From: Pirellulales bacterium
GTDB taxonomy: Bacteria > Planctomycetota > Planctomycetia > Pirellulales > Lacipirellulaceae
Reading direction: 5' to 3'
DNA: 64,000 nucleotides
Assembly: GCA_028279215.1 (NCBI GenBank)
Contig: JANQOF010000015.1
Location: 1-64,000 of the forward strand
Shown here: positions 16,432-26,420 of the stretch, one piece after another
Numbering within the stretch: the first letter of the stretch is position 1
How the letters are laid out: every line of letters starts with the position of its first letter
Notes under the pieces: model-generated
What the model saw: the letters and a program-made list of their open reading frames with translations, nothing else
Database searches by the model: none
Told to the model about the DNA's origin: nothing
Position numbers and translations under genes: made by a program

Positions 16432-17784
16432 TTAATTCCCACGCAAGAGCTTCGAGATCTCATCCGCAGCGGACGCCATCGGTACCGCGGTGCTCGATCC
16501 GTCTGCCAGGTTCTTGATTTGGCACTCGCCTGCTTCGATTTCGTCGGGGCCGGCGATCACTGCGACACGGTGGCCGCGTTTGTCGGCGTACTGGAGTTGC
16601 TTGCCGAGTTTTTTGGCCTCGCCGTACAGTTCCACGCGCAAGCCTGCAGATCGCAGGTCGGCGGCGAGTTTCAAGAGTGGTCCAAGCAACTCTTCGCTGA
16701 ACAGCGGCACGAACACCTCGGCCGGCGTTCGTACGTTGGGCAGCATGCCGAGTTTCTCCATGCCGTCGAGCAGACGATCGAGGCCGAGCGAAGCGCCGAT
16801 GCCGGGCAAGCGTTGCTTAGTGAACATTTGGGCGAGGTTGTCGTACCGCCCACCACTGGCGACGCTGCCCAAGTCAGGATCGGCGTCGAGCGTTGTTTCG
16901 TAGATCATACCCGTGTAGTAGTCGAGCCCGCGGGCAATCGAGACATCGAGCTTGATCCGCGCGGGATCGACTCCCGCCGCGGCAATGCCCGCAAGCACTT
17001 CGGTGAGTCGCGCAAGACCAGCCTCGCCCACCTCCGATCCGTCGACCATCGGCCGCAACTGTTCGAGTACCGCGTTGTTGGTTCCGTCGAGCGCGGCAAA
17101 CGCGAGTACCTGCTCCGCCTGCGCGGGGGTCGCGCCGGCGGTCGCCTGCATCTCAGCGGCGACTTTCTCAGGGCCGGTTTTCGTCAGTTTGTCGATCGCT
17201 CGCAACACCTGCGTCGCCTGGGCCGCCAAGCCCAGCGACTCCAGTAGCCCGTTGAGTACCCCACGATGGTTCACGCTGATGGTAAACGCACCGACGAAGC
17301 CGATCTTGGCCAACAGGTCGTGAATCACCAGTGCGGTTTCGATGTCGCTCGTCGCACTCTCGGTGCCAATCGTGTCGAAGTCGCACTGCATGAACTCGCG
17401 GTAGCGACCCCGCTGCGTGTTCTCGCCGCGCCACACGGTGGCGACGTGATATCGCTTAAACGGCAGCCCCAACTGCTGGGCGTACTGCGCCGCAAACCGG
17501 GCGAGCGGCACCGTAAGGTCGAATCGCATTCCGACGTCCCGCCCACCGGCGTCGGTGAACTTATAGAGTTGCTTGTCGGTCTCGTCCGATCCCTTTCCGG
17601 CGAGAATCTCCAAGTACTCCAGCGCCGGCGTATCGATCGGCGCAAACCCATAGGAGCGATAAACCTCTTTGGCCGTCTCAACCAGCCCCTCCCGCGCGAG
17701 CATCGCCTGCGGTAGGTAATCGCGGAAGCCTTTGAGCGTCCTCGGTGGGATGCGGTCGTCTGAGTTGTCGGAGTCTTTGGGCAT
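16432..17784 (-). CDS. hisS: histidyl-tRNA synthetase
   Basis: 450 residues, a normal length. This class II synthetase charges tRNA-His in the cytoplasm. Visible hallmarks are motif 1 near the N terminus (RDYLPQAMLAREGLVETA), motif 2 (FKRYHVATVWRGENTQRGR, then EFMQCDFDTIG), the histidine-binding signature LDVSIARGLDYYTGMIYE, and motif 3 (GIGASLGLDRLLDGM). The C-terminal 90 residues form the HGTP anticodon-binding domain (RVELYGEAKKLGKQLQYADK). The first 12 residues are acidic and polar and could be an extension. It is a single gene with no operon partner on either side. Confidence 0.98.
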   Translation of the reverse strand: MPKDSDNSDDRIPPRTLKGFRDYLPQAMLAREGLVETAKEVYRSYGFAPIDTPALEYLEILAGKGSDETDKQLYKFTDAGGRDVGMRFDLTVPLARFAAQYAQQLGLPFKRYHVATVWRGENTQRGRYREFMQCDFDTIGTESATSDIETALVIHDLLAKIGFVGAFTISVNHRGVLNGLLESLGLAAQATQVLRAIDKLTKTGPEKVAAEMQATAGATPAQAEQVLAFAALDGTNNAVLEQLRPMVDGSEVGEAGLARLTEVLAGIAAAGVDPARIKLDVSIARGLDYYTGMIYETTLDADPDLGSVASGGRYDNLAQMFTKQRLPGIGASLGLDRLLDGMEKLGMLPNVRTPAEVFVPLFSEELLGPLLKLAADLRSAGLRVELYGEAKKLGKQLQYADKRGHRVAVIAGPDEIEAGECQIKNLADGSSTAVPMASAADEISKLLRGN

Positions 17785-18022
17785 TAGGGATTAGACACGG
17801 ATTCTTTGGGAACGCCAGTTTTCGCTTGTGCAGTACCGCGAGCAGGTGTACCAGCGAGGTTGTATTTGCGTCTTGCTGCCTTGGCACAACGCTTTCGTTT
17901 GTCTTTGCTCAAGCGTAATACTGAGTGCGACCTAAACCTAAGGACAGACTAGCGGAGACTAGCGCCAATTAGCGTTCCAAAAAAGAGCCCGCTTCCAACC
18001 AATCGCAACCGTGACAAACTAC

Positions 18023-18478
18023 TCACGCCACCACAGGCAGCAAAGCGGGTTTCTTACTCCGAATGTTCTTCCCCTTCGACTTGTAGCACGCTTCGGAGTA
18101 TTCGGCGACTTGCTCATGGGTCTCTAGGTAGAAATCGTAGGTCCAGTCTTCGTCGTATTCGCAGTTGTCGAACGTGTAGTCGCGGCAGATTTGGGGGCGA
18201 TCTTCGTAAATGCCGCAGCGGTAGTCGTCTTGGAGCTTCTCGCACACCGTGTGCACGAGTAGGTACCAATCTTCCTCGTCCTTGAAGAAAGTTGCTTTTT
18301 CGTGCAACACAATCCAGCGGATGTACTCCATATCTTCAAAGCAGTCGGGCGTTTCGTACGGTACCGCGATATAGTGACAGCACTTTGCCGTGCAGTGTTC
18401 GCAAAGGTTGCCGCCTTTGGGCAAGTCTTCGCGGCGGATCTTCGTGGTACCAAAAGCGACTGGTGCGGTAGTGGACAT
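18023..18478 (-). CDS. YkgJ-type cysteine-cluster protein
   Basis: A 151-residue soluble protein. CEHCTAKCCHYIAVPYETPD, then CRDYTFDNCEYDEDW and the downstream CGIYEDRPQICRDY region, match the zinc/iron-chelating CxxCxxxCC family (YkgJ/UPF0153). ATG 18478 (MSTTAPVAFG) is chosen; a longer in-frame version to 18715 overlaps the divergent lactonase start and has spacer-like composition. Members bind a metal cluster through the conserved cysteines, but no reaction is established. The last ~20 residues are basic. A CACGGAT/CGCGGAT-type spacer lies just upstream. Confidence 0.85.
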   Translation of the reverse strand: MSTTAPVAFGTTKIRREDLPKGGNLCEHCTAKCCHYIAVPYETPDCFEDMEYIRWIVLHEKATFFKDEEDWYLLVHTVCEKLQDDYRCGIYEDRPQICRDYTFDNCEYDEDWTYDFYLETHEQVAEYSEACYKSKGKNIRSKKPALLPVVA

Positions 18479-18659
18479 AGTATGCACCTTGGGGAACGGA
18501 TGGGAACACGGATGATCGCGGATTCTAGCGGATTGGCTCGATTTTGGGAAACGGCGCGTGCGTATTGGCCAGTCTTCGTATTTGTGGACAATGCGCTGAG
18601 GTGGGGGACTGCTTTGCGAGGAACTAGACCGAGCGCCTCGAGCCGTCGGAGGGACAGCG

Positions 18660-19574
18660 ATGGTGGAGATCGAGTGTCTGTGGGAGTGCAATGACGGCTT
18701 GGGCGAAACGCCCATTTGGGTGGCGGAAGAGTCGTCGATTTACTGGGCGGATCATGTGGGTCCCGCGATCGACTTGGACGGTGAGCGGCGACCATCGATT
18801 CGGCGACTCAACGTTGCGACCGGAGAGCGTAGGACTTGGGAAATGCCCGAGCAGGTCGGTTCGTTTGGCTTTCGCTCCGGGGGCGGCCTGGTCGCCGGTA
18901 CGAACTCCGGATTCTGTACCATCGATCTCGAATCGGACGCGCTCGACACGGTCGTCAATCCCGAACCGGAGAAGCCGTACAACCGGCTGAACGACGGAAA
19001 GATCGACCGCCGTGGACGATTCTGGTGCAGCAGTATGAACACGCAACTGACGGACAAGGTGGCGTACATCTATTGTCTGGATCCCGATTTCACATGCCGG
19101 AAGGTCGCGGAGGACTTTGCCTTCGTCGTGGGCAACGGAATTGCCTTCGACCCAACCGATACGCGGATGTATTTTGGTGATACTTTTGGCCGCATGATCT
19201 ACGTGTTCGATTTCGATATCGACGCGGAACGCATTCGCAACCGCCGCCCGTTCTTTTCTGTGGAAGATCGCAAGCCTGCGATCGTCGACGGCGCGACCGT
19301 CGATACCGAAGGCTACTATTGGTTCGCGTTGAACCTCGGCGGCAAGATCTTGCGCGTCGACCCCGAGGGTCGCCTGGACAGGGAGATCGACATGCCGGTC
19401 CGCAGCCCAACGTGTATCGCGTTCGGCGGCGATGATTACGAGACGCTCTTTGTCACGACGCAGCAGTCGTTCTTAACCGACGAGGAACTCGCCCGGCACC
19501 CGAGGCCCGGCAGTCTGTTCGCCATCCACGGCTTGGGTGTCCAAGGTTCTCCCGAGCCGCAATTCGGCGGTTAG
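18660..19574 (+). CDS. SMP-30/gluconolactonase family protein
   Basis: 304 residues forming a six-bladed beta-propeller lactonase of the regucalcin type, which hydrolyses sugar lactones such as gluconolactone with one divalent metal. Expected metal and substrate residues are visible: E near GLGETPIW, the NRLNDGKIDRRGRFW strand (Asn and Asp), VGNGIAFDPTDTRMYFGDT, and VDGATVDTEGYYWFAL. ATG 18660 has GGAGGG 6 nt upstream. No signal peptide, so cytoplasmic. Substrate not predictable. It overlaps only the rejected long form of the divergent cysteine-cluster gene and is convergent with the subtilase gene (16-nt gap). Confidence 0.92.
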   Translation: MVEIECLWECNDGLGETPIWVAEESSIYWADHVGPAIDLDGERRPSIRRLNVATGERRTWEMPEQVGSFGFRSGGGLVAGTNSGFCTIDLESDALDTVVNPEPEKPYNRLNDGKIDRRGRFWCSSMNTQLTDKVAYIYCLDPDFTCRKVAEDFAFVVGNGIAFDPTDTRMYFGDTFGRMIYVFDFDIDAERIRNRRPFFSVEDRKPAIVDGATVDTEGYYWFALNLGGKILRVDPEGRLDREIDMPVRSPTCIAFGGDDYETLFVTTQQSFLTDEELARHPRPGSLFAIHGLGVQGSPEPQFGG

Positions 19575-19590
19575 CGAGTAGCAGTGTGCG

Positions 19591-21153
19591 TTAGCGACGT
19601 CGAATGCGCCACACAGCGCCAATCCCGCTCACCAGCGCTAGCAACGCCACGCTCGATGGCTCCGGCACCGCAACGGATAGGATGCTGAAGGCGAACATCT
19701 CATCGAAACCCGAGAGGTTCTTGACTCGCAGGGTGTAGTCGTCGGTCTTGGGGAGCACGAAGTGGATGTGTTCGGTCGGGTCGACTGGGCTCTCCGACAG
19801 GCTACGTCGGCCCAGCCCATCGAGCAGATCGAGTTCTGTGCCCATGCTGTCGACGAGGAACAAATCGAGGTCGGCGACGTTGCCCACGGTGTAGGTATCG
19901 TCGAGGAACAACTCCGGGTCGCCGGCCGGCGTTCGCGTGATCTCGCGATCCCACACGATGGTGGCGGTCAGCGTCGTTCCCCCGACCAAAGCCTTATTGA
20001 TTTCGTACTCGACCATGGCGTTTGCACCCACGGTGTTCAAATCCCAAGCAACGGGATCGGTGTTGGCTGGATTCGCGGTTTCATCGGGCTTGAAGTTCAC
20101 GAATGCGTTGACCATGTCGAGTTGGCCCGCGCCGACCTGATCGTCCAACGGGTCGATGCCTGGCACGGTGGGTTGCCACTGCGTGCCGTCTTTTTGGTTG
20201 GTGTTATGGTTGGCCGAGTTGAGCATGATTGACTTGAACACCCGATGATCGAGCCGGTTGGCGTTGCCGAACCCATCGGCAAAGTCTTTTAGCAGCGCGG
20301 CCCCGCCCGCGACGTGGGGCGCGGCGAAACTGGTGCCGTTTTGATCGATCGTACCTCCGCCAACCTGTGCGACGTCGATGTTCACGCCGGGAGCCACAAT
20401 GTCGGGCTTGTTGCGGAGGTCGGTGGTTCGTCCCTCGCTGCTGAATGAGGCAACCTGCGAGAATTTTCCGTTGTCAGCGCCGCCCGATATGCCCGTCGCA
20501 CCCACGGTAATGATATTGTATGCGTCACCCGGCGTGGTAATGGTCGACGAGCCGTTTTTGCCGTTATTGCCGGCGGATTTGATGAACGTAATGTTGAGAT
20601 CAGACACGGCCCAGTCCAAGAACTTGGTGAACGTTGAGTTTCCATCGATCGTAGCGCCAAACGAGTTACCACCCAGGCTCATGCTGATGATGTTTCGGCC
20701 TCGTGCAGCCTGTGAGAAGATCGCATTGGCAGCACCTTCTACGTTGAGACCTCCGGAACCAAATACGTTGGCTGCTTCGAGGAACGCGCCGGGCGCGACG
20801 CCGGTCACACCGCCGCCCGATCCGACGATAATTGACGAGGTGCCGGTGGCGTGTTGATCGCCAGCACCTACCAGACCACCGCCGCTATAGTCGACAACAC
20901 TTGTCCCGACTGGAAATGTCGTGTGCGTCAGATCGATGTTGTCGTCCACGTTTCCTACCAGGACGTTGTTGCCGTTGACACCGATGCCGACGGTGGCAAG
21001 ATCGGCAGGGCGAGCGCGAATAGCGGCCAGAGATAGGTTCGTTGCTTGGGTCGTGCCGGACATCGCCACTAAGCAAAGCAACAGGGTAATTGCATGAGTG
21101 AATCGAAATCGTCGAATGCCCGCCGTACGATTCCAAGCTCGAATCGCATTCAT
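19591..21153 (-). CDS. secreted subtilase (S8 peptidase) with PEP-CTERM anchor
   Basis: 520 residues. A signal peptide (residues 1-37) precedes a subtilisin domain. The apparent triad is Asp70 (VGNVDDNIDL), His101 (DQHATGTSSI) and Ser275 (GTSFAAPHVAGGAAL), with the oxyanion Asn197 in KSAGNNG. The His motif lacks the usual HGTHVAG wording, so activity should be tested. There is no obvious long pro-domain. Residues ~370-490 form a beta-rich region (VADLDLFLVDSMGTELDLLD) like a pre-peptidase or P-domain. The tail VPEPSSVALLALVSGIG...RIRRR is a PEP-CTERM anchor, placing the protease on the surface. ATG 21153 is used. Confidence 0.92.
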   Translation of the reverse strand: MNAIRAWNRTAGIRRFRFTHAITLLLCLVAMSGTTQATNLSLAAIRARPADLATVGIGVNGNNVLVGNVDDNIDLTHTTFPVGTSVVDYSGGGLVGAGDQHATGTSSIIVGSGGGVTGVAPGAFLEAANVFGSGGLNVEGAANAIFSQAARGRNIISMSLGGNSFGATIDGNSTFTKFLDWAVSDLNITFIKSAGNNGKNGSSTITTPGDAYNIITVGATGISGGADNGKFSQVASFSSEGRTTDLRNKPDIVAPGVNIDVAQVGGGTIDQNGTSFAAPHVAGGAALLKDFADGFGNANRLDHRVFKSIMLNSANHNTNQKDGTQWQPTVPGIDPLDDQVGAGQLDMVNAFVNFKPDETANPANTDPVAWDLNTVGANAMVEYEINKALVGGTTLTATIVWDREITRTPAGDPELFLDDTYTVGNVADLDLFLVDSMGTELDLLDGLGRRSLSESPVDPTEHIHFVLPKTDDYTLRVKNLSGFDEMFAFSILSVAVPEPSSVALLALVSGIGAVWRIRRR

Positions 21154-21402
21154 TAGACCGCTCCAAGTTAGATGAGTTTGCAGGAGGTGATGCGTGGTTG
21201 ATACAACGCATGCGCGCAACGCTTGAGAGCCTTACGGCAATCGCGTCGACGTCCCAACAATGCGAAAAGAACCTCTTCCTAATCGGGAGACTACCGCAGT
21301 TTCGGCATAGCGTCAATCATTTGCGATGTTGGCAAATGGCGTGCCGTGTAGTTGGCCCGACGTACGCTCCGCTGACCGCCGACGGTGAAGTCCTTGCCCA
21401 GT

Positions 21403-22569
21403 TCACTCACCCAACCGCTCTTGCGCCTCTTCCGCCCAAGGGCTTTCAGGCGCAAGTTGCAGAAACGATTGCCAGAAGTCGCGGGCTTGATCTGGGTGGC
21501 CAAGCCGCTCGAGCGTGCTGGCTAGGTGATAGTGGGCGTCAGCCAGGTTGGGGTTCTGTTCCAGCACGCCCCGGAATGCCTCACAGGCGGTTTCCACTTC
21601 GTCGAGTTCGAGCAGCACGCAACCTAGGTTCATCCGAGCTTCGTCGTAGTTCTCATCGAGTTCGATCGCCATGAAGTAACGTTCGCGGGCCGCGTCTAAG
21701 TCGCCCAGTTGGTACAACAGATCGGCCACATTGAAGTGATCCTCGGCCGGCGCGCCGCCGGCGAGCAACACGCCGCGATAGAGTGCTAACGCTCGTTCAG
21801 GTTCGCCTGCGTCGGCCAGGTCCATCGCCATGTTGCGCAAGTCTTCGGTCGTAGGTGGGGTGTCAGCCACACTGGGATTGGCGATCTCGGGCGGTGGCGA
21901 CTCGTCGCCAGTTGCCTCGAAGTCGATGAGCAACTGCCCGCTCGGTTCGGTCAGGTCGGCGCCGCGACGCAGGTAGATGCGACCCTCCTCAACCGCAATA
22001 GCAAGATCGGCCAATGGACGAGCGACTTCCGGCGCCATGCGCGTAAGTTCCGCCATTTGGCGATCGATGCTCGTGAGCGACACCCCGGCGTACACCAATT
22101 CGGCCAACCGCCTGGCGACTCGCACCTCCGAGAAGTCGAAGTAAGGCAACTTGCGAACTTCGCAGTCGGGTTGCAAGTAGCCGCGTCGATGCCAACGATG
22201 GATCGTGCGGGTGTCGACCTTGACCATTTCGGCCAACAGCGCCGGTGTGTAGAGACGACTAACACCAATGTCTTCGTCCAACAGCCCGACGCGGCGCCAC
22301 AATTGGGTTTCGTCTACTAGCATCACGCTACCGGACGCCAATCGCTCGCGAATCGTCTCGGTCAGTTCATCAACCTCGCCCGCAAGCGCGGGATCGTCGC
22401 CTCGGACTAATAGGGTGGTGGAGTCGTCGGGCTGGCTTTGCAGCACGCCACCGTGCGAAGCAATTACCTCCCCGGCGTCGGAGCGAGACATGCTCGCCAG
22501 TTTTCCAACCAGCGCAATACGCTCGCCGGCAAGTAAGTCGGATTGCGTATTGTAGACCGAGTCGTCCAT
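21403..22569 (-). CDS. BRCT - MerR-type HTH - TPR fusion protein
   Basis: 388 residues. Residues ~14-94 resemble a BRCT domain (ERIALVGKLASMSRSDAGEV, SHGGVL, TTLLVRGD). Residues ~105-175 are a MerR-like helix-turn-helix (LYTPALLAEMVKVDTRTIHR, then WHRRGYLQPDCEVRKLPYF). A linker leads to TPRs from ~280 to the end (AEDHFNVADLLYQLGDLDAA, DEARMNLGCVLLELDEVETA, ADAHYHLASTLERLGHPDQA). ATG 22569 is used; upstream frame is spacer. BRCT domains bind phospho-proteins or DNA ends and MerR domains bind promoters, so this may be a DNA-binding adaptor regulator. No target is known. It is divergent from the CBS gene. Confidence 0.82.
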   Translation of the reverse strand: MDDSVYNTQSDLLAGERIALVGKLASMSRSDAGEVIASHGGVLQSQPDDSTTLLVRGDDPALAGEVDELTETIRERLASGSVMLVDETQLWRRVGLLDEDIGVSRLYTPALLAEMVKVDTRTIHRWHRRGYLQPDCEVRKLPYFDFSEVRVARRLAELVYAGVSLTSIDRQMAELTRMAPEVARPLADLAIAVEEGRIYLRRGADLTEPSGQLLIDFEATGDESPPPEIANPSVADTPPTTEDLRNMAMDLADAGEPERALALYRGVLLAGGAPAEDHFNVADLLYQLGDLDAARERYFMAIELDENYDEARMNLGCVLLELDEVETACEAFRGVLEQNPNLADAHYHLASTLERLGHPDQARDFWQSFLQLAPESPWAEEAQERLGE

Positions 22570-22693
22570 GACGAAGCAGTTTAGCAAGTTCATGGCAAGC
22601 CAGGCAGTAGCCTGTGGGCGAACGAAGCGTAGCGCGGTATGCTCAAGGCATAGCTTCAGGATGCTTTTCAAACGGTGGATTCGGAGGTGGCAA

Positions 22694-23194
22694 ATGGCCA
22701 ACCAATCATTGCAACAACTCACGGCCGGCGACATCATGCAGCGCGACGTGGAGGTGATTCGCTCGAACGACACGCTTCGCGACGCGCTGGAGATGATGAC
22801 CGAGAATCATGTGACCGGGCTACCCGTGATGGATGCCCATTCGAAGTGCATCGGGCTGGTGAGTGCTACCGACATTCTCAACTACGAGCGAGATTACGCC
22901 GACGAGGCGGCCGACGCCAACGCCGACATCGCGCAGCACTACAATCCCGACATGCAGCAGTGGGAGAGCGTGCGAATGTCGTCGTTCGCGCTTGAGCACT
23001 TCGGCGATGTTCGCGTCGAGGAGGTCATGGCTTGCAATCTCGTTTCGGTGACAAAAGAAACGACGATGACGGAAGTGGCGCAGCTAATGATTCGCGACAA
23101 CGTGCATCGAGTGCTGGTGCTGAGCGACGACCAGCGGCTATTCGGCATACTGTCGGCCACCGATTTCGTTCGCGTAATTGCCGAACAATCGTGA
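22694..23194 (+). CDS. CBS-domain pair protein
   Basis: 166 residues with two CBS motifs: residues ~10-70 (AGDIMQRDVEVIRSNDTLRD, TGLPVMD, GLVSATDIL) and ~105-160 (VEEVMACNLVSVTKETTMTE, HRVLVL, GILSATDFVRVI). A tandem CBS pair binds adenosine nucleotides and senses energy state, usually by modulating a partner protein. There is no catalytic domain. The linker (residues 71-100) is acidic and polar. ATG 22694 is set by GGAGG 6-8 nt upstream, rather than a longer frame reaching back into the divergent BRCT gene. It is convergent with glnD (29-nt gap). Confidence 0.9.
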   Translation: MANQSLQQLTAGDIMQRDVEVIRSNDTLRDALEMMTENHVTGLPVMDAHSKCIGLVSATDILNYERDYADEAADANADIAQHYNPDMQQWESVRMSSFALEHFGDVRVEEVMACNLVSVTKETTMTEVAQLMIRDNVHRVLVLSDDQRLFGILSATDFVRVIAEQS

Positions 23195-23223
23195 GTCGAT
23201 GGTCGTCAGTCCGGGCGGCGGTG

Positions 23224-25863
23224 CTACGTTTCGACCGGGTCGCTATTCACAACATCCATCAGCCGCTCGTAAATGCCGTGCAGCCGCTCGTGGCCAGCGG
23301 GCTGCGAGCCGTCACGCTCGGTGACGTAGAACACGTCGACCACCTGATCGAGGTGAGTACCGATCTTGGCGAAGCGAATGCTCAGACCCATTTCGTGCAC
23401 CGTACGTGCAAGATCGTACAAGAGCCCGATTCGGTCGAAGGCGAAGACCTCGATGATCAGGTTGTCGACCGAGATCTCGGTGTTGAGTCGGACTTCCAGT
23501 GGCATCGTCGAAAGGGCTGCGGTATCGGGCTCAGGGCCCCCGCCCCAGATACGGCGGAACTTCGGCGGCTCGTCCGAGTCGATCGCGTCGACCATCGCGC
23601 GGGAAATGTCATCGAGCCGCTCTTGGGTAGTGGGGCCGTTCGACTCGGTGTCGGTCGCTTTGTAACGAAGTAGCAGGATGTCGCCATTGAGCACGGCGGT
23701 TTCGGCCGCGAGGATGCGCATGCCGCGACTACTCAATACTCCAGCCATGGCCGAGAAGATGCCACGTCCCACTCCTTCGCTCACGCCGGCGGTGAACTCC
23801 ACGGTCTTCGACTCGGGATTGCAATGGCCCGAAACCGTACCGGTACGTGGTTGAAGTTGACGGAATGCGCGGAGCGTCGAGGCAAGCACCTTGGGTTCGA
23901 CGGACGTCACAAACGACTCGGGCAGCGCTCGAAAGTACTGTTCGAACCACAAGTCGTCGCGTTCGGCTGGCTGCAGTTGTTTCCACCCGGCGGTTTTCGC
24001 CTCGGCGCGTCGCGATCGTTGCTCTTGTTCGGGAACCTCGGAGATAAGCGCCTTGGCGCCGCGATACAGCTCGCCAAGTACGCCGGCTTTCCAGTCGTTT
24101 AGCACGCCGGGACCAACCGCGGCCAGGTCGGCACACGACAATGCGAACAGCATGTCGAGTTCTTCAATGCTTTCCACCTGCTCGGCGAAGTTCCGTACGT
24201 ACGCCGGATCGCTCGTGTCGTGCCAGAGTGCCGCGTGTGACATGAGCAGGTGTTTCAAGACGAGCCCCGAGGCCAATTCGATGTCGGCCTCGTCGAGGCC
24301 CAGGCGGCTGCCAATGCGCCGAGCAATGTCCGAACCAATCACGCTGTGATCGCCGGTTTGCCCTTTCCCCAAATCGTGTAGCAGCAACACCAGGTGCAAC
24401 AGCCACTTGCGTTCCAATTTGCGATAGACGTCGCCCACCGTATCGCTCCGTTCGCCAAGCCGTGTGGCTTCGCCCACGGAGCGAATGCAGTGCTCGTCGA
24501 CCGTATACTTGTGGTACCGATTGAATTGCAACAAGCAGCGCGCCTGTGTGAAATCGGGAATGAGTTTTTCGAGAATTCCCAACTCGTGCATCTTGCGCAG
24601 CGCGTCACCTAAGTTGAGTGGGCTGTTGAGCATGTTCAAGAATCGCTCAATCGTATCCGGCTCGAGGTCGGCCGAGTAGCTTGGCGCGGCACGATACACG
24701 TGGTACCAGGTTTCTTGGCCGATTCGTTTATCGTAGAGCCGCGCCAAGTCGACCAGATGGACCGCGTGTTTCAGGTTCTTGCTCAACCGCGTCGTGCCAA
24801 GTTGCGTCGCGGAGATTTCTCGCATGCCGAGTCGAAACTCAGCCGATAGGCTTTGGCTTAGCACCGGGGCTAGCATTCGAGTAACCACAGGCGGGGGCGA
24901 CACCAAGTCGCACATGCGAGTCGTCAGGAACGAAACGTGGCTGGTGTGGCGAAAGTAGTCGCGCATGAACTGCTCTACAGGCAGCATGCCGGTGCGTGCG
25001 CGGATGCGAAACGCATCGGCAATTCGCATCTGTTCAGCACGGGACAGAACGTCGGTGCTACCCTGGCCACCGAAGTGCATTTCGTTGCGGACTTGCAGCA
25101 AGAAGCTCTGCGCCGACATCAGTCGGCGATGATCAAAGTTGGAAATCACTCCTTTATGCAGCAACCGATTGGGATCGGATTCGCCGTTCTTGGCGAACCA
25201 CAGCCATCTAAGTAAGTGAATGTCGCGCAGACCGCCGGGCGATCGCTTGATGTTGGGTTCCAGCAAGAACACCGTCTCGCCGAACTTCTTTCGCTCCTCC
25301 TTGCGAGCGAGAATGAATTCACGACAAAAGGCCGTTTGCCGCCGCTCGACCATTTGCCGGAATGCTCGTTGAAAGTCCTCAAATATCTGTGACGAACCGA
25401 CAACCAGACGCGATTCGATTAGCGACGTGCAAATCACCGTGTCGCTGCGCGCCAGCCGCAGCGCTTCGTTGATGGTCCGCAAGCTATGCCCGGGCTTGAG
25501 GCCCGCATCGTAAAGATCCTGGGTTAACTGCTGCGTGAAACTTCGCACCGTTTGGTCCAACGCGCCGCCGTACAGTATCATCAGGTCGACGTCGGAGGAG
25601 GGCGCTTGCTGTCGGCGTCCGTACCCACCGACGGCCACCAGCGCTAGCCGCTGCCGCAGCTTCTCGGCGTTGGCTCTTGGCACGTCCGAGAGCGCCGCCT
25701 CGAACAGTTTCATGATCACTTGATCAATGACCGACGATATGCGGGCGCAAACCTGAACCGACGCCATACCCTGCTGTTGCAGGCGACGCACCTCGTCGAG
25801 GCTGGATTGCACCTGATCGCGGGCGGCGAGCACACTGACACGTAGGCGCACGGATGACGACAT
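23224..25863 (-). CDS. glnD: [protein-PII] uridylyltransferase / uridylyl-removing enzyme
   Basis: 879 residues, the usual GlnD size. It uridylylates P-II under nitrogen limitation and removes UMP when glutamine is high. Domains in order: nucleotidyltransferase (VGGYGRRQQAPSSDVDLMIL, the GG...SDxD core), a helical linker domain, an HD phosphohydrolase (HLVLLLHDLGKG and HSVIG), and two C-terminal ACT domains for glutamine sensing (VDNLIIEVFAFDRIGLLYDL, then FAKIGTHLDQVVDVFYV). ATG 25863 is chosen because the upstream in-frame stretch looks like spacer. It follows glnB by 98 nt on the same strand, so amt-glnB-glnD is probably one regulon. Confidence 0.96.
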   Translation of the reverse strand: MSSSVRLRVSVLAARDQVQSSLDEVRRLQQQGMASVQVCARISSVIDQVIMKLFEAALSDVPRANAEKLRQRLALVAVGGYGRRQQAPSSDVDLMILYGGALDQTVRSFTQQLTQDLYDAGLKPGHSLRTINEALRLARSDTVICTSLIESRLVVGSSQIFEDFQRAFRQMVERRQTAFCREFILARKEERKKFGETVFLLEPNIKRSPGGLRDIHLLRWLWFAKNGESDPNRLLHKGVISNFDHRRLMSAQSFLLQVRNEMHFGGQGSTDVLSRAEQMRIADAFRIRARTGMLPVEQFMRDYFRHTSHVSFLTTRMCDLVSPPPVVTRMLAPVLSQSLSAEFRLGMREISATQLGTTRLSKNLKHAVHLVDLARLYDKRIGQETWYHVYRAAPSYSADLEPDTIERFLNMLNSPLNLGDALRKMHELGILEKLIPDFTQARCLLQFNRYHKYTVDEHCIRSVGEATRLGERSDTVGDVYRKLERKWLLHLVLLLHDLGKGQTGDHSVIGSDIARRIGSRLGLDEADIELASGLVLKHLLMSHAALWHDTSDPAYVRNFAEQVESIEELDMLFALSCADLAAVGPGVLNDWKAGVLGELYRGAKALISEVPEQEQRSRRAEAKTAGWKQLQPAERDDLWFEQYFRALPESFVTSVEPKVLASTLRAFRQLQPRTGTVSGHCNPESKTVEFTAGVSEGVGRGIFSAMAGVLSSRGMRILAAETAVLNGDILLLRYKATDTESNGPTTQERLDDISRAMVDAIDSDEPPKFRRIWGGGPEPDTAALSTMPLEVRLNTEISVDNLIIEVFAFDRIGLLYDLARTVHEMGLSIRFAKIGTHLDQVVDVFYVTERDGSQPAGHERLHGIYERLMDVVNSDPVET

Positions 25864-25961
25864 GACGCTTTGTAACTGGAGGACGCGGGCAGAGGCCAAA
25901 GCGCGAGCTGCGCCGACCGACCGGTCGTTGAATGGAGACTTACTCGCCCGCAACTACTCGA

Positions 25962-26420
<459 letters not shown>

